Source: Flagellimonas sp. MMG031 (GTDB taxonomy: Bacteria > Bacteroidota > Bacteroidia > Flavobacteriales > Flavobacteriaceae). Taken from it: a DNA stretch of 64,000 bases. This document shows, in pieces, positions 9,129 to 17,028 of the stretch. The notes under the pieces are model-generated. The model was given only the letters and a program-made list of their open reading frames with translations, was not told the origin of the DNA and searched no databases. The stretch lies in assembly GCF_040112705.1 (NCBI RefSeq), contig NZ_CP157804.1, positions 1,056,501 through 1,120,500 on the forward strand. The letters are read 5' to 3'. Position numbers and translations under genes: made by a program. How positions within the stretch are numbered: position 1 is the first letter of the stretch; every line of letters begins with the position of its first letter.

Positions 9129-9476
9129 ATGAGATCAAAGAGGAAAAGGTTAAAGAACTTGGAAGAGATACAACAGCTCAGGAACAATCTTCCAGGGCAA
9201 TTGGGAAACAATAGGTCATTGGATCCCAAAGGAAACAATGTGTCCTTTGAGGTCAGGGACAACAACCATCTTATGATGCTAATCAAAAGCCTCTTGGAGG
9301 TCTGTACATTTGCCCTTGATGGAGATGGGATGATGTTGTTTCCTGCCAACCAAAATGCCTCAAAGGAGGAGAGTGTCATCCAAGTATTGGAACTGATTTT
9401 GAGCATCATTCCCGATAGTCAAATGTACTTTTTGGATCAACTTGACGAGAAGCTATCGGAACTTGATGAAGGATGA
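9129..9476 (+). CDS. Small partner related to the C-terminus of the HEPN protein
   Basis: A 115-residue protein with a basic N-terminus. Its last 65 residues parallel the end of the preceding protein: LLEVCTFALD versus ILKVCIVALE, ILSIIPDSQMYFLDQL versus ILDLIPHDEMEFLDKV. It starts 11 bp after the HEPN gene and is probably co-translated with it. The shared domain suggests hetero-oligomerisation or an origin by partial duplication. The function is unknown. Confidence 0.65.
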   Translation: MRSKRKRLKNLEEIQQLRNNLPGQLGNNRSLDPKGNNVSFEVRDNNHLMMLIKSLLEVCTFALDGDGMMLFPANQNASKEESVIQVLELILSIIPDSQMYFLDQLDEKLSELDEG

Positions 9477-9479
9477 AGG

Positions 9480-10043
9480 GGCATAAAAGAGAAAAACACA
9501 AAAATTGATAAAATTTTCAGTCTTCAATTCAACCCAAATAAGACCAAATTTCATCGAGCTTACAAATTCAGCCAAATTTTTCAAGATCAGGAAGGATTTC
9601 ATGATGTTTAGCAAGTTATTAATGATTGGTCATATGGAAATTGGCCAAGCTTCATCAAGGTGATACCTCCCAGGGGTAATATGCTCCCATCCCTTTAAAA
9701 TTGGGAATTCTGCGTTGTTTTGATCGATAGGTCATGCCAAAATCCAATGGTTGGGAGACCTTGATATTTTTCCCAAGGTGGGTCCCAACTTGGGAATTTT
9801 TATTTTTGGGGTTTAGGGGGTGGATTTTCTGAATTTTGGCCATTATTTTTTAATTCCACAAGCACAAATGAGTCCAAATACCATCAAATTATAGGAACCA
9901 AAAAAAACACCCACCTATGTACCAACTTGGGAAGTTTTTCCAAAAACCTTTTTGAGTTTTGTTCCCGAAAGTCAAATCATTGAAGGGGCCGTCAAATTGA
10001 AGGATCCCAAGGCGATGGCCCCTTTTTTAAAAACTAAAAATCT
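9480..10043. promoter_or_regulatory. Repeat-rich leader or origin-like region
   Basis: 560 bp without a gene. A 16-bp sequence, CCAACTTGGGAA followed by one variable base and a T run, occurs at 9785 and again at 9922. The first copy lies in a larger palindrome (TTCCCAAGG with AACTTGGGAA, 9770-9796). Further TTGGGA/TCCCAA half-sites occur near 9703 and 9752. It lies directly before the HTH/winged-helix/ATPase cluster, which fits iterons or operators of a replication module; this is not proven. Confidence 0.45.
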
Positions 10044-10322
10044 ATGGGAGCGACCATTATCACAACGGAAGACCTAATGGAGTTCAAGTTTGAACTGCTG
10101 GAGGACATCAAAGAACTTTTACATAACAACAAGGGCCGATCTGAAAAGAAATGGCTCAAGTCCAACGAAGTCAGGGAACTTCTTGGGATATCGCCCGGAA
10201 CCCTTCAAAATTTGAGGATCAATGGAACCCTGCCCTTTACCAAGATCGGTGGTGTGCTGTACTATGAATACCATGAGATCATGGAGGTCCTGGAAAAGAA
10301 CAAGATCCATAAACGGATATAA
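10044..10322 (+). CDS. Excisionase-like HTH_17 DNA-binding protein
   Basis: A 92-residue protein with a MerR/excisionase-type HTH: WLKSNEVRELLGISPGTLQN, then LRINGTLPFTKIGGVLYY, the recognition helix plus wing. The first 40 residues are helical. Small proteins of this type in Bacteroidetes elements regulate excision or replication genes. The next gene starts 3 bp after its stop, so the three genes 10044-11524 form an operon. Confidence 0.85.
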   Translation: MGATIITTEDLMEFKFELLEDIKELLHNNKGRSEKKWLKSNEVRELLGISPGTLQNLRINGTLPFTKIGGVLYYEYHEIMEVLEKNKIHKRI

Positions 10323-10325
10323 ATT

Positions 10326-10865
10326 TTGGAAGACATCAATTACATCAAACATCTCAATGGGGTCTTTGGGCAATTTGCCAAGGACGGCCGTTTAAACCCT
10401 ACCCACATCAGCCTGTACATGGCCCTTTTCCAATTGTGGAACTATAAGCTGTTCCGGGAATCCTTCCATATCGACAGGGAAGAGGCCATGGACTTGGCCA
10501 AGATTGGTTCCAAATCCACCTATCACCGCTGTATCAAGGAACTGGAGCACTGGGGCTATATCCTCTATTCCCCGTCCCACAATCCGTTCAAGGGTAGCAA
10601 GGTCAAGATGTTCGATTTTGGGACAAGTGATGGACAAGCATTGGACCCAAGCCGTACCGATAATGGGACAAGCCCTGGACAAGCGGTGGTATCTAACAAC
10701 AAACCTATTCAAACCTCAAAAAACTATTCAAACCCCATCAAACAAAAAAAAGACAAAAAATCAAGATCTAAAAACATTGGAAACAACGGAAAACAGTCAT
10801 GCACCGTCCCAAATACGGACAACCTCCGAACCACCCATGACAAAAATTACAACGAACCACTTTGA
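10326..10865 (+). CDS. Winged-helix replication-type protein of mobile element
   Basis: A 179-residue protein starting at TTG 10326 (no ATG fits the conserved beginning). Residues 10-95 form a predicted winged helix (LNPTHISLYMALFQLWNYKL, then SKSTYHRCIKELEHWGYI), like DnaD/Rep-type proteins beside DnaC-like ATPases. The C-terminal 80 residues are low-complexity, rich in Ser, Asn and Lys, and probably unstructured. The stop overlaps the next start (TTGA), which indicates translational coupling. Confidence 0.7.
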   Translation: MEDINYIKHLNGVFGQFAKDGRLNPTHISLYMALFQLWNYKLFRESFHIDREEAMDLAKIGSKSTYHRCIKELEHWGYILYSPSHNPFKGSKVKMFDFGTSDGQALDPSRTDNGTSPGQAVVSNNKPIQTSKNYSNPIKQKKDKKSRSKNIGNNGKQSCTVPNTDNLRTTHDKNYNEPL

Positions 10866-11524
10866 ATTACAATGCGCCACATATCATAACCGAAGGTGTT
10901 GTCCAATATGAATTGGGCAGTCTGAATGGACGTGAGATCGAATATGATTTTGGGAAAATATTGATCTATCTGGAGGCCAAGGGCAAGCTGATGTTCGGTA
11001 AGAGGTTCAAGATCTACAAAGAGGACAGGGACATCATCTATAAACTATGCCTTTACTTTATCAGGGACACGGCCCGATGTCGGCAACTGGACATTGATAT
11101 CGACAAGGGAATCCTTCTGACCGGTCCAGTGGGATGTGGAAAGACCAGTTTGATGAGATTGATGAAACATATCGTGCCCCATAGACGCCCCTATGGTGTG
11201 ATTCCCTGTAGAAACATTGTTTTTGGATTCAATCACATTGGGTATAAGGTCATTGGGGATTATGGGGATTCCCAATTCTTCTGTTTTGATGATTTGGGAG
11301 CTGAGCCTGATGGAATTCACTTTGGAAAGGGGTGTAATGTAATGGGTGAGATTTTACTTTCTCGCTATGAATTGCATGTTGACCACAAACTAAGGACACA
11401 TGCGACGACCAACCTTAATGCCATTGAACTTGAGGAACGTTATGGTAGCCGTGTCCGGTCAAGATTGAGGGAACTATTCAATTTGGTCAGCTTTGATGGC
11501 AAGTGCAGGGACAAGCGAAAATAA
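10862..11524 (+). CDS. DnaC/IstB-like P-loop ATPase
   Basis: A 220-residue AAA+ protein with Walker A GPVGCGKTS (about residues 85-93) and Walker B FFCFDDLGAEP (about 139). An Arg-rich C-terminal segment (RYGSRVRSRLRELF) fits a sensor region or arginine finger. This is the layout of helicase-loader-like ATPases. It begins at TTG 10862, overlapping the preceding stop, and is the last gene of the three-gene replication-type cluster. Confidence 0.85.
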   Translation: MNYNAPHIITEGVVQYELGSLNGREIEYDFGKILIYLEAKGKLMFGKRFKIYKEDRDIIYKLCLYFIRDTARCRQLDIDIDKGILLTGPVGCGKTSLMRLMKHIVPHRRPYGVIPCRNIVFGFNHIGYKVIGDYGDSQFFCFDDLGAEPDGIHFGKGCNVMGEILLSRYELHVDHKLRTHATTNLNAIELEERYGSRVRSRLRELFNLVSFDGKCRDKRK

Positions 11525-11717
11525 CCCAACGTTTTATTGACTTAATGCCCTTTATTTATTACTCACTAAGATGAAATTTGGTTAAGCAAGGTGATTTCTT
11601 CCCAAAATTAGGTGCCGGTCATTACTAGAGAACCAGGGCTGTTGACCTATAATAGACACATAATTAAACCCTTGCATAAATTAAAAATTCTTTTCATTTT
11701 GTAGGAATAATTCCTTT

Positions 11718-11770
11718 TGTTCATTATATTTGAATGTTCATTGTCACTGAACGATTAAAAATAATGAACA
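11718..11770 (+). promoter_or_regulatory. Defence-operon promoter with four TGTTCA operator half-sites
   Basis: A -7 box TATATTTG (11725-11732) fits the Bacteroidetes consensus TAnnTTTG. Around it lie TGTTCATTAT (11718-11727), TGTTCA (11735-11740), TGAACG (11748-11753) and ATAATGAACA (11761-11770). The outer pair is a perfect 10-bp inverted repeat and the inner pair a near match. The sites cover the promoter and end 7 bp before the first ATG. That is what is expected for autorepression by the AbiEi-like first gene product. Confidence 0.65.
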
Positions 11771-11777
11771 CAAGATT

Positions 11778-12782
11778 ATGTATCGAAATAACGATTTTAT
11801 TTATGAAGCAGTAGCAAATCTGGAGAACCTTATCAATATACCGATTGATATTGAAACTTCAAGGGATAACTATGATGCTATTTTGAACATCAAAAACATG
11901 CAGTTTGTGGTAGAGGCAAAATCAGCTATGAGAACCTCTAATCAAGGATTGGTATTGTCACAGCTTGAAGAAATTAGAAATCGAAGCAATAAGCCAATAA
12001 TATTAATTGCACAATATATATCTAAAGAAGCGGCAAATCACCTTAAGGAGAGGGGATTTAATTATATAGATATTGCAGGTAATGCTTTTGTTAAAAAGGG
12101 CGACCTAGTGATTTACATTGAAGGTCAGAAGAGAAGGACTGCTACCCTAACCAATCAATCTAGGGCCTTTCAAGAAGCTGGGGTTAAAATTATCTTCCAT
12201 CTGTTAAGCGAACCCGAAAACTTACAGGATTCATATCGAACAATTGCACAAAAGGTAGGCGTGTCTCTGGGGTCTGTAAGTAATGTGATGGCAGAATTGG
12301 AAGAGCTAAACTATTTGATTAAAACCAATGAAAAAAGAGTACTTAAAAATAAGGAAGAACTTTTGGAAAGGTGGTTAGTGGAGTTTAATACCGTTTTAAA
12401 ACCTCGAATTATAAGAAGCCGAATGAAGTTTATAGATACAGATATGGTTCAAAATTGGCGTCATACACTTTTAAACCAAACTGGTAGAGACATCCTTTGG
12501 GGTGGTGAGTCTGCGGGAGCTATCCTAACCGATAATTTAAGGCCGCAAGAATTTACCATCTATAGCAATCTGGAACTACCTGAAATAGCAAAAACATTGC
12601 GTTTAGTTCCTGATAAAACAGGTAATGTAGAAGTGCGCCAAAAGTTTTGGCAAAACAACAACTGGAATCAAAATACGGTACCGGCCTTATTGATTTATAC
12701 CGATTTAATGAATAGTGGCTATGGTAGAAACGTGGAAATCGCTAACCAAGTATTTGAAAATGAGTTACAGCATATCCAGTAA
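11778..12782 (+). CDS. AbiEi-like antitoxin/regulator with nuclease-fold-like N-domain
   Basis: A 334-residue protein. Residues 1-115 contain D-x-IL followed by FVVEAKS, the spacing of a PD-(D/E)xK fold core. Residues about 130-195 are a winged helix (YRTIAQKVGVSLGSVSNVMA, then ELEELNYLI). The rest resembles the C-terminal domain of AbiEi-type antitoxins of type IV systems. It is the first gene of the eight-gene operon, and its 3' end overlaps the nucleotidyltransferase gene by 23 bp, as AbiEi/AbiEii pairs often do. It probably represses the operon through the TGTTCA sites. Whether the N-domain cuts DNA is unknown. Confidence 0.7.
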   Translation: MYRNNDFIYEAVANLENLINIPIDIETSRDNYDAILNIKNMQFVVEAKSAMRTSNQGLVLSQLEEIRNRSNKPIILIAQYISKEAANHLKERGFNYIDIAGNAFVKKGDLVIYIEGQKRRTATLTNQSRAFQEAGVKIIFHLLSEPENLQDSYRTIAQKVGVSLGSVSNVMAELEELNYLIKTNEKRVLKNKEELLERWLVEFNTVLKPRIIRSRMKFIDTDMVQNWRHTLLNQTGRDILWGGESAGAILTDNLRPQEFTIYSNLELPEIAKTLRLVPDKTGNVEVRQKFWQNNNWNQNTVPALLIYTDLMNSGYGRNVEIANQVFENELQHIQ

Positions 12783-13602
12783 AAAATTCAACCACCCGTT
12801 ATTAAAGCCTATTCTTCAGGAATTAACCGACTATTTCAAGACATCGGGTATTTCCTTTTTTGTCATTGGGGCGACCGCTCGCGATATTATTATGGAGTTA
12901 CACGATGAAAGTTCCGGACGGTTAACACACGATTTGGATATTGCCATCACCATCAATGATTGGGAGCAATACAAAACAGTTGAAGAAGGCATCACGCAAC
13001 TACCTAATTTTACTAAAGACCCAGACCAAAAGCAGCGATTCCAATATTTGGGAAAGTTCGATTTAGATATCGTGCCTTTTGGTAATATAATGAAGGAAGA
13101 CGACAAAATCTTTTGGCCACCAGACGAAGAGTTTGCCATGTCGGTACTTGGGTTTTCTGCCGTAAATGAGGCGTCTTTAAAGGTAAGTATTGATGAGGAT
13201 ATCAATATTCAAATTGCATCCTTGGCAGGTATAGGGCTCCTAAAAATAGGAGCTTGGAAAGACCGAAATCACAAAACTAATAAAGATGCGGATGATATCG
13301 CCTTCATCCTGCAAAACTATCTGGAAATCCATCGGGATGAATCGCTTGAACATTTTGAAGCAGTATACACCGAAGACCATACCATAGTTAAAGGTGGAGC
13401 AGTCTTATTGGGGATTCATATTAATCACTTATTAGAAAACTATCCAGAGGCTAAACAAAGTATTAAGGAGGTGCTTTCAAGTGAAGTGGTCAAAAAAGAA
13501 GAAAGCAAACTCATCAATCAAATATTAGAAACTCATAAAGCTTTAAGCTACGATGAGGTTTTTAAAAGTATAGAAAACATAAACAACCAAATAAAAATAT
13601 AG
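12760..13602 (+). CDS. AbiEii-like nucleotidyltransferase (putative type IV toxin)
   Basis: A 280-residue protein of the nucleotidyltransferase superfamily. FFVIGATARDIIMEL corresponds to the glycine/Arg helix motif, LTHDLDIAITI supplies the D-x-D pair, and DLDIVPFG is a plausible third acid. The start at ATG 12760 gives the best N-terminus and overlaps the upstream gene. AbiEii-type enzymes add nucleotides to RNA and block growth; the partner AbiEi-like protein precedes it. Here the pair heads a methylase/kinase operon and may act as regulator, as a guard or as an effector. Confidence 0.72.
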   Translation: MSYSISSKKFNHPLLKPILQELTDYFKTSGISFFVIGATARDIIMELHDESSGRLTHDLDIAITINDWEQYKTVEEGITQLPNFTKDPDQKQRFQYLGKFDLDIVPFGNIMKEDDKIFWPPDEEFAMSVLGFSAVNEASLKVSIDEDINIQIASLAGIGLLKIGAWKDRNHKTNKDADDIAFILQNYLEIHRDESLEHFEAVYTEDHTIVKGGAVLLGIHINHLLENYPEAKQSIKEVLSSEVVKKEESKLINQILETHKALSYDEVFKSIENINNQIKI

Positions 13603-13609
13603 TCAATCA

Positions 13610-15652
13610 ATGGAAACAGAAATAAAAGAAAAAAAGGAAAGTACCGTATTAGAGGATAACCAATTACTCTGTGTACTGACCAACCAAGCAAAAAAAATAA
13701 GTGCAAAAGAATCCAACTTGCAATCGGTAATACTGATGCTCAATGAAGAATATGGGTTTGATTTAGACGATATGGAGCGTGATTTCACTATTGTTTATAC
13801 CGACCCTGAAACAGACAAGTCCAAAAAGCAAAAGTTGGAATTGGTGGTGTTTGCCAAAGGCAAGGAGCATTTACAGGAGAATATTATCCGTATGGTGGTA
13901 GTACAGGATGATAAGGTGAAAGTAACCGATAAGAAAAAAGGGCTTACGGCAACATTGGAAAACGCCATGGGAGCAGCCGATGATTGTGAGTTTGGTTTAT
14001 GGGCAAATGGTTCAAGCTATCACTTTCTACAAAAAGAGGAAGACAGTATTGGTTTGGATTTCCAATTCACAGATTTGTCGGATTTTCCTGGTGAAGGAGA
14101 AACCCTAGAAGATTTAGACCGCAACGACCGTTCTTACAGTAGAAAACCCGCCAACGATTCTTTAATCAAGGTATTTAAGCGTTCACATGATTACATTTAT
14201 GGTAATGAAGGACGTAAAAAAGACGCATTCTGGCAACTCTTAAACTTGATTTTCTGTAAGCTGTATGATGAAAAACGCAGGTTTATACCAACTGATGATA
14301 ATATCAGTTACCGTCGCAAATTCTGGGTTGGTGTTAAGGAGCAAAATACAGATTCAGGTCGTGAAGCAGTCGCCAAACGTATTAAAGGCTTATTTGATGA
14401 ATTAAAAAAAGATGAGGTCTTTTCTGAAGTATTTCAAGGTAATGAGTCTATTGATTTAACCAATAAAGGATTAGCCTTTATCGCTGGTGAACTGGCAAAA
14501 TACTCATTTTTGGATGCTTCTGTCGATGTTAAGGGTATGGCCTACGAAACCATTGTAAGTAATACTTTAAAACAAGAAGCTGGTCAGTTTTTTACACCAC
14601 GTAATATTATTAAGGCAATGGTGGAAATGCTTGACCCTAAAGAAAACCACCGGGTGCTGGACCCTGCTTGTGGTTCGGGTGGATTTTTAGTAATGGTATT
14701 AGACCACGTGCGTAAGCAAATCACCCAAGAGTTATTTCCAGACTTGTCAGGTCCTTTGTTAGAGGCAAAATACAACAGTCCACAAGTAAATGAACTGGTA
14801 AGACAATATGCCGAAAATAACATCTTTGGTTTTGACTTCGACCCTGATTTGAAGAAAGCGGCACGTATGAATATGGTGATGGCAGGTGATGGTCATGCCA
14901 ATATTTTTCACGTCAATTCCTTAGCATACCCAAACTGGGAACATCCATCCGAAATTGAAAAAATCGAAGCAAGTATCAAAAGAAGCCTATTGGCGATGGA
15001 TGATGGAAGTAATACCTATGGCTATGATGCACGCGAAAAGTTTGATATGGTATTTACCAACCCACCATTCGGCGCTAAAGTAAAAGTAGATGCCAGCATT
15101 ATTTATAAAGAAGATGGTTCCTTGCGTTACGAGTTAGGGGCTTACAGCAATGCACCAGAAGTATTGTTTATAGAAGCCTGCTACAACTTTCTAAAACCAG
15201 GTGGTAAAATGGCGATTGTATTGCCGGATGGTATTTTGGGTAATCCAAATACACAAAGCGTTCGGGAGTGGATACTCGATAAATTTAAAATTCTCGCATC
15301 TGTTGATTTGGCGGTAGAGGCTTTTTTGCCACAAGTGGGTGTACAAGCATCCTTATTGTTTTTAGAACGAAAAAGCGATTTACAGCGCCAATTGGCTCAA
15401 GATAAAGATGAAGACTACGATGTCTTCATGGCAATTGCCGAAAAACTAGGTAAAGACAGGCGTGGCAATCCTATTTATTTGCGTGATGATGATGGTGCAG
15501 AACTAGTTTTTGGGGTAGAAAAGGAATACTTGGTACAAAAAAAGGATGGTAGTTCACCACAGGTAAAAGCAAGAGTGGAAAAAGTAAAAAAACTGGATGA
15601 TGATTTACCGAAGATTTCTGAAGCATATAATAAATTTCTTAACAAGCTCTAA
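13610..15652 (+). CDS. Type I-style N6-adenine DNA methyltransferase (HsdM/MAD2-like)
   Basis: A 680-residue protein. The SAM motif DPACGSGGF is near residues 350-358 and the catalytic NPPFG near 484-488, both diagnostic of gamma-class N6-adenine methylases such as HsdM. About 200 N-terminal residues precede the helical HsdM N-domain and resemble a HsdR-N/type I enzyme N-terminal segment (VVFAKGKEHLQENIIRMVVV). The stop overlaps the specificity gene start (TAATG). No HsdR-type helicase-nuclease is present in the window. The methylase therefore probably marks self DNA for the downstream kinase/ATPase machinery rather than for classical type I restriction. Confidence 0.88.
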   Translation: METEIKEKKESTVLEDNQLLCVLTNQAKKISAKESNLQSVILMLNEEYGFDLDDMERDFTIVYTDPETDKSKKQKLELVVFAKGKEHLQENIIRMVVVQDDKVKVTDKKKGLTATLENAMGAADDCEFGLWANGSSYHFLQKEEDSIGLDFQFTDLSDFPGEGETLEDLDRNDRSYSRKPANDSLIKVFKRSHDYIYGNEGRKKDAFWQLLNLIFCKLYDEKRRFIPTDDNISYRRKFWVGVKEQNTDSGREAVAKRIKGLFDELKKDEVFSEVFQGNESIDLTNKGLAFIAGELAKYSFLDASVDVKGMAYETIVSNTLKQEAGQFFTPRNIIKAMVEMLDPKENHRVLDPACGSGGFLVMVLDHVRKQITQELFPDLSGPLLEAKYNSPQVNELVRQYAENNIFGFDFDPDLKKAARMNMVMAGDGHANIFHVNSLAYPNWEHPSEIEKIEASIKRSLLAMDDGSNTYGYDAREKFDMVFTNPPFGAKVKVDASIIYKEDGSLRYELGAYSNAPEVLFIEACYNFLKPGGKMAIVLPDGILGNPNTQSVREWILDKFKILASVDLAVEAFLPQVGVQASLLFLERKSDLQRQLAQDKDEDYDVFMAIAEKLGKDRRGNPIYLRDDDGAELVFGVEKEYLVQKKDGSSPQVKARVEKVKKLDDDLPKISEAYNKFLNKL

Positions 15653-17028
15653 TGATGAAAAGCGGTCAAATTAGTATATCAAGATTCAATGAAGGACTTA
15701 CCGTATTCAAGCCTGATTATTATTTAAATAGGGGTAAAAAAGTGATATCAGATTTATTAGATAAAGGTATTACTAATTCAAGTCTAGTCGATTTGACAGA
15801 TAAATTATACCAAGGTGGAATTTTCAAAAGAGTATTTGTTGAAAATACTGATTATGCACATCAATATATTACTGCTAGTGATATGGTAAAAGCCCAACCC
15901 CTTGATAATGCTAAAAATATTTCAGTGAAATACACACCTTGGGTTGATGAAATGACTTTAAGAGATAAACAAATATTAATGAGTTGTGCCGGAACTGTTG
16001 GAAATACTACTTTGGTAAATGATAGTTTTTCTGGGTGCATTGGCTCTCAAGAAATAATTAGAATTGAAACTAGCCAAATACCTTTTGGATTTTTATATGC
16101 GTATTTAAGCGCACCAATTGTAAATGAGTATATCCAATCCATGATTTACGGTGCTGTAGTTCCAAGAATTTCACCTGAAGAATTAGGACGGTTACCAGTT
16201 TTACTTCCAGAAGAAAACAAACAACAACAAATTCATAATCTTATTGTTGAGGCTTCAAAGCTTCGTGTAGAAGCTAATAAGTTGTTGAAAGAGTCTCATA
16301 GAATATTTGATCAAAATTTAAATTTTAAACCAAGACAGGCACTATACATGAAAAAGAACGTCAAGGACATATTGGGCAACTACCACAATCGACTTGACAG
16401 CTCTTTTTACCTGAATATTAATAATGCTGATGAAGAGTTGTCAAAAGCCCGCTATAAGTCGATCGAGTTAGGGGAGTTGGTGTTAAGAAAAATGTTCACA
16501 GCTCAAAGAGGCAGGAGAAATTATGTGGGCTCAAATGGAATTAGATTCTTGTCAACCACAAATGTATCAGAATCAAACCCATTGTTGATCAACAAGTTTT
16601 TAAGTAGAAGCACAAAAGGTTTAGAGACATTAATTGTTAATAAAAAGTGGATATTGGTATCAAGTTCCGGTCAGGAGATATTGGGTTCTGCCTTCCTAGT
16701 TGATGATACATATGCTAAAAGTGCAGTCAATCAACACTCGATACGTGTGATTATTGATGAAACCCTTATATCTCCTTATTACGTTTATGGGTATTTGTCC
16801 ACACCAAAAATCAAAAATTATATTCGCTCTGGAATATATGGATCCGCAGTTTTAACTATAGATGAACATTTCCTGAAGAGTCTAAAAATTCCAATATTGA
16901 ATGATAAAATGGAAGAGATATCAAAACTTGTGGAATCTTATTCTAACAAATTTGAAACAGCTTGTTTTATGGAAAAGGAAGCAATCACCCTAATAGAAAA
17001 CGAAATAGAACAATGGCAAGAATCATAA
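15652..17028 (+). CDS. Type I-style specificity subunit (HsdS/MAD5-like)
   Basis: A 458-residue protein of two tandem halves, each with a target-recognition domain and a helical spacer. The first half ends LPVLLPEENKQQQIHNLIVE, and the second ends LKIPILNDKMEEISKLVESY. This is the pseudo-symmetric HsdS layout, predicting a bipartite recognition sequence. It starts on the stop codon of the methylase gene. The sequence is visibly AT-rich. The target sequence cannot be predicted by eye. Confidence 0.88.
   Translation: MMKSGQISISRFNEGLTVFKPDYYLNRGKKVISDLLDKGITNSSLVDLTDKLYQGGIFKRVFVENTDYAHQYITASDMVKAQPLDNAKNISVKYTPWVDEMTLRDKQILMSCAGTVGNTTLVNDSFSGCIGSQEIIRIETSQIPFGFLYAYLSAPIVNEYIQSMIYGAVVPRISPEELGRLPVLLPEENKQQQIHNLIVEASKLRVEANKLLKESHRIFDQNLNFKPRQALYMKKNVKDILGNYHNRLDSSFYLNINNADEELSKARYKSIELGELVLRKMFTAQRGRRNYVGSNGIRFLSTTNVSESNPLLINKFLSRSTKGLETLIVNKKWILVSSSGQEILGSAFLVDDTYAKSAVNQHSIRVIIDETLISPYYVYGYLSTPKIKNYIRSGIYGSAVLTIDEHFLKSLKIPILNDKMEEISKLVESYSNKFETACFMEKEAITLIENEIEQWQES

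Noticed and set aside
13610..17028. Complete type I restriction-modification system
   Set aside because: No HsdR-type helicase-nuclease follows; the operon continues with kinase and ATPase genes instead.
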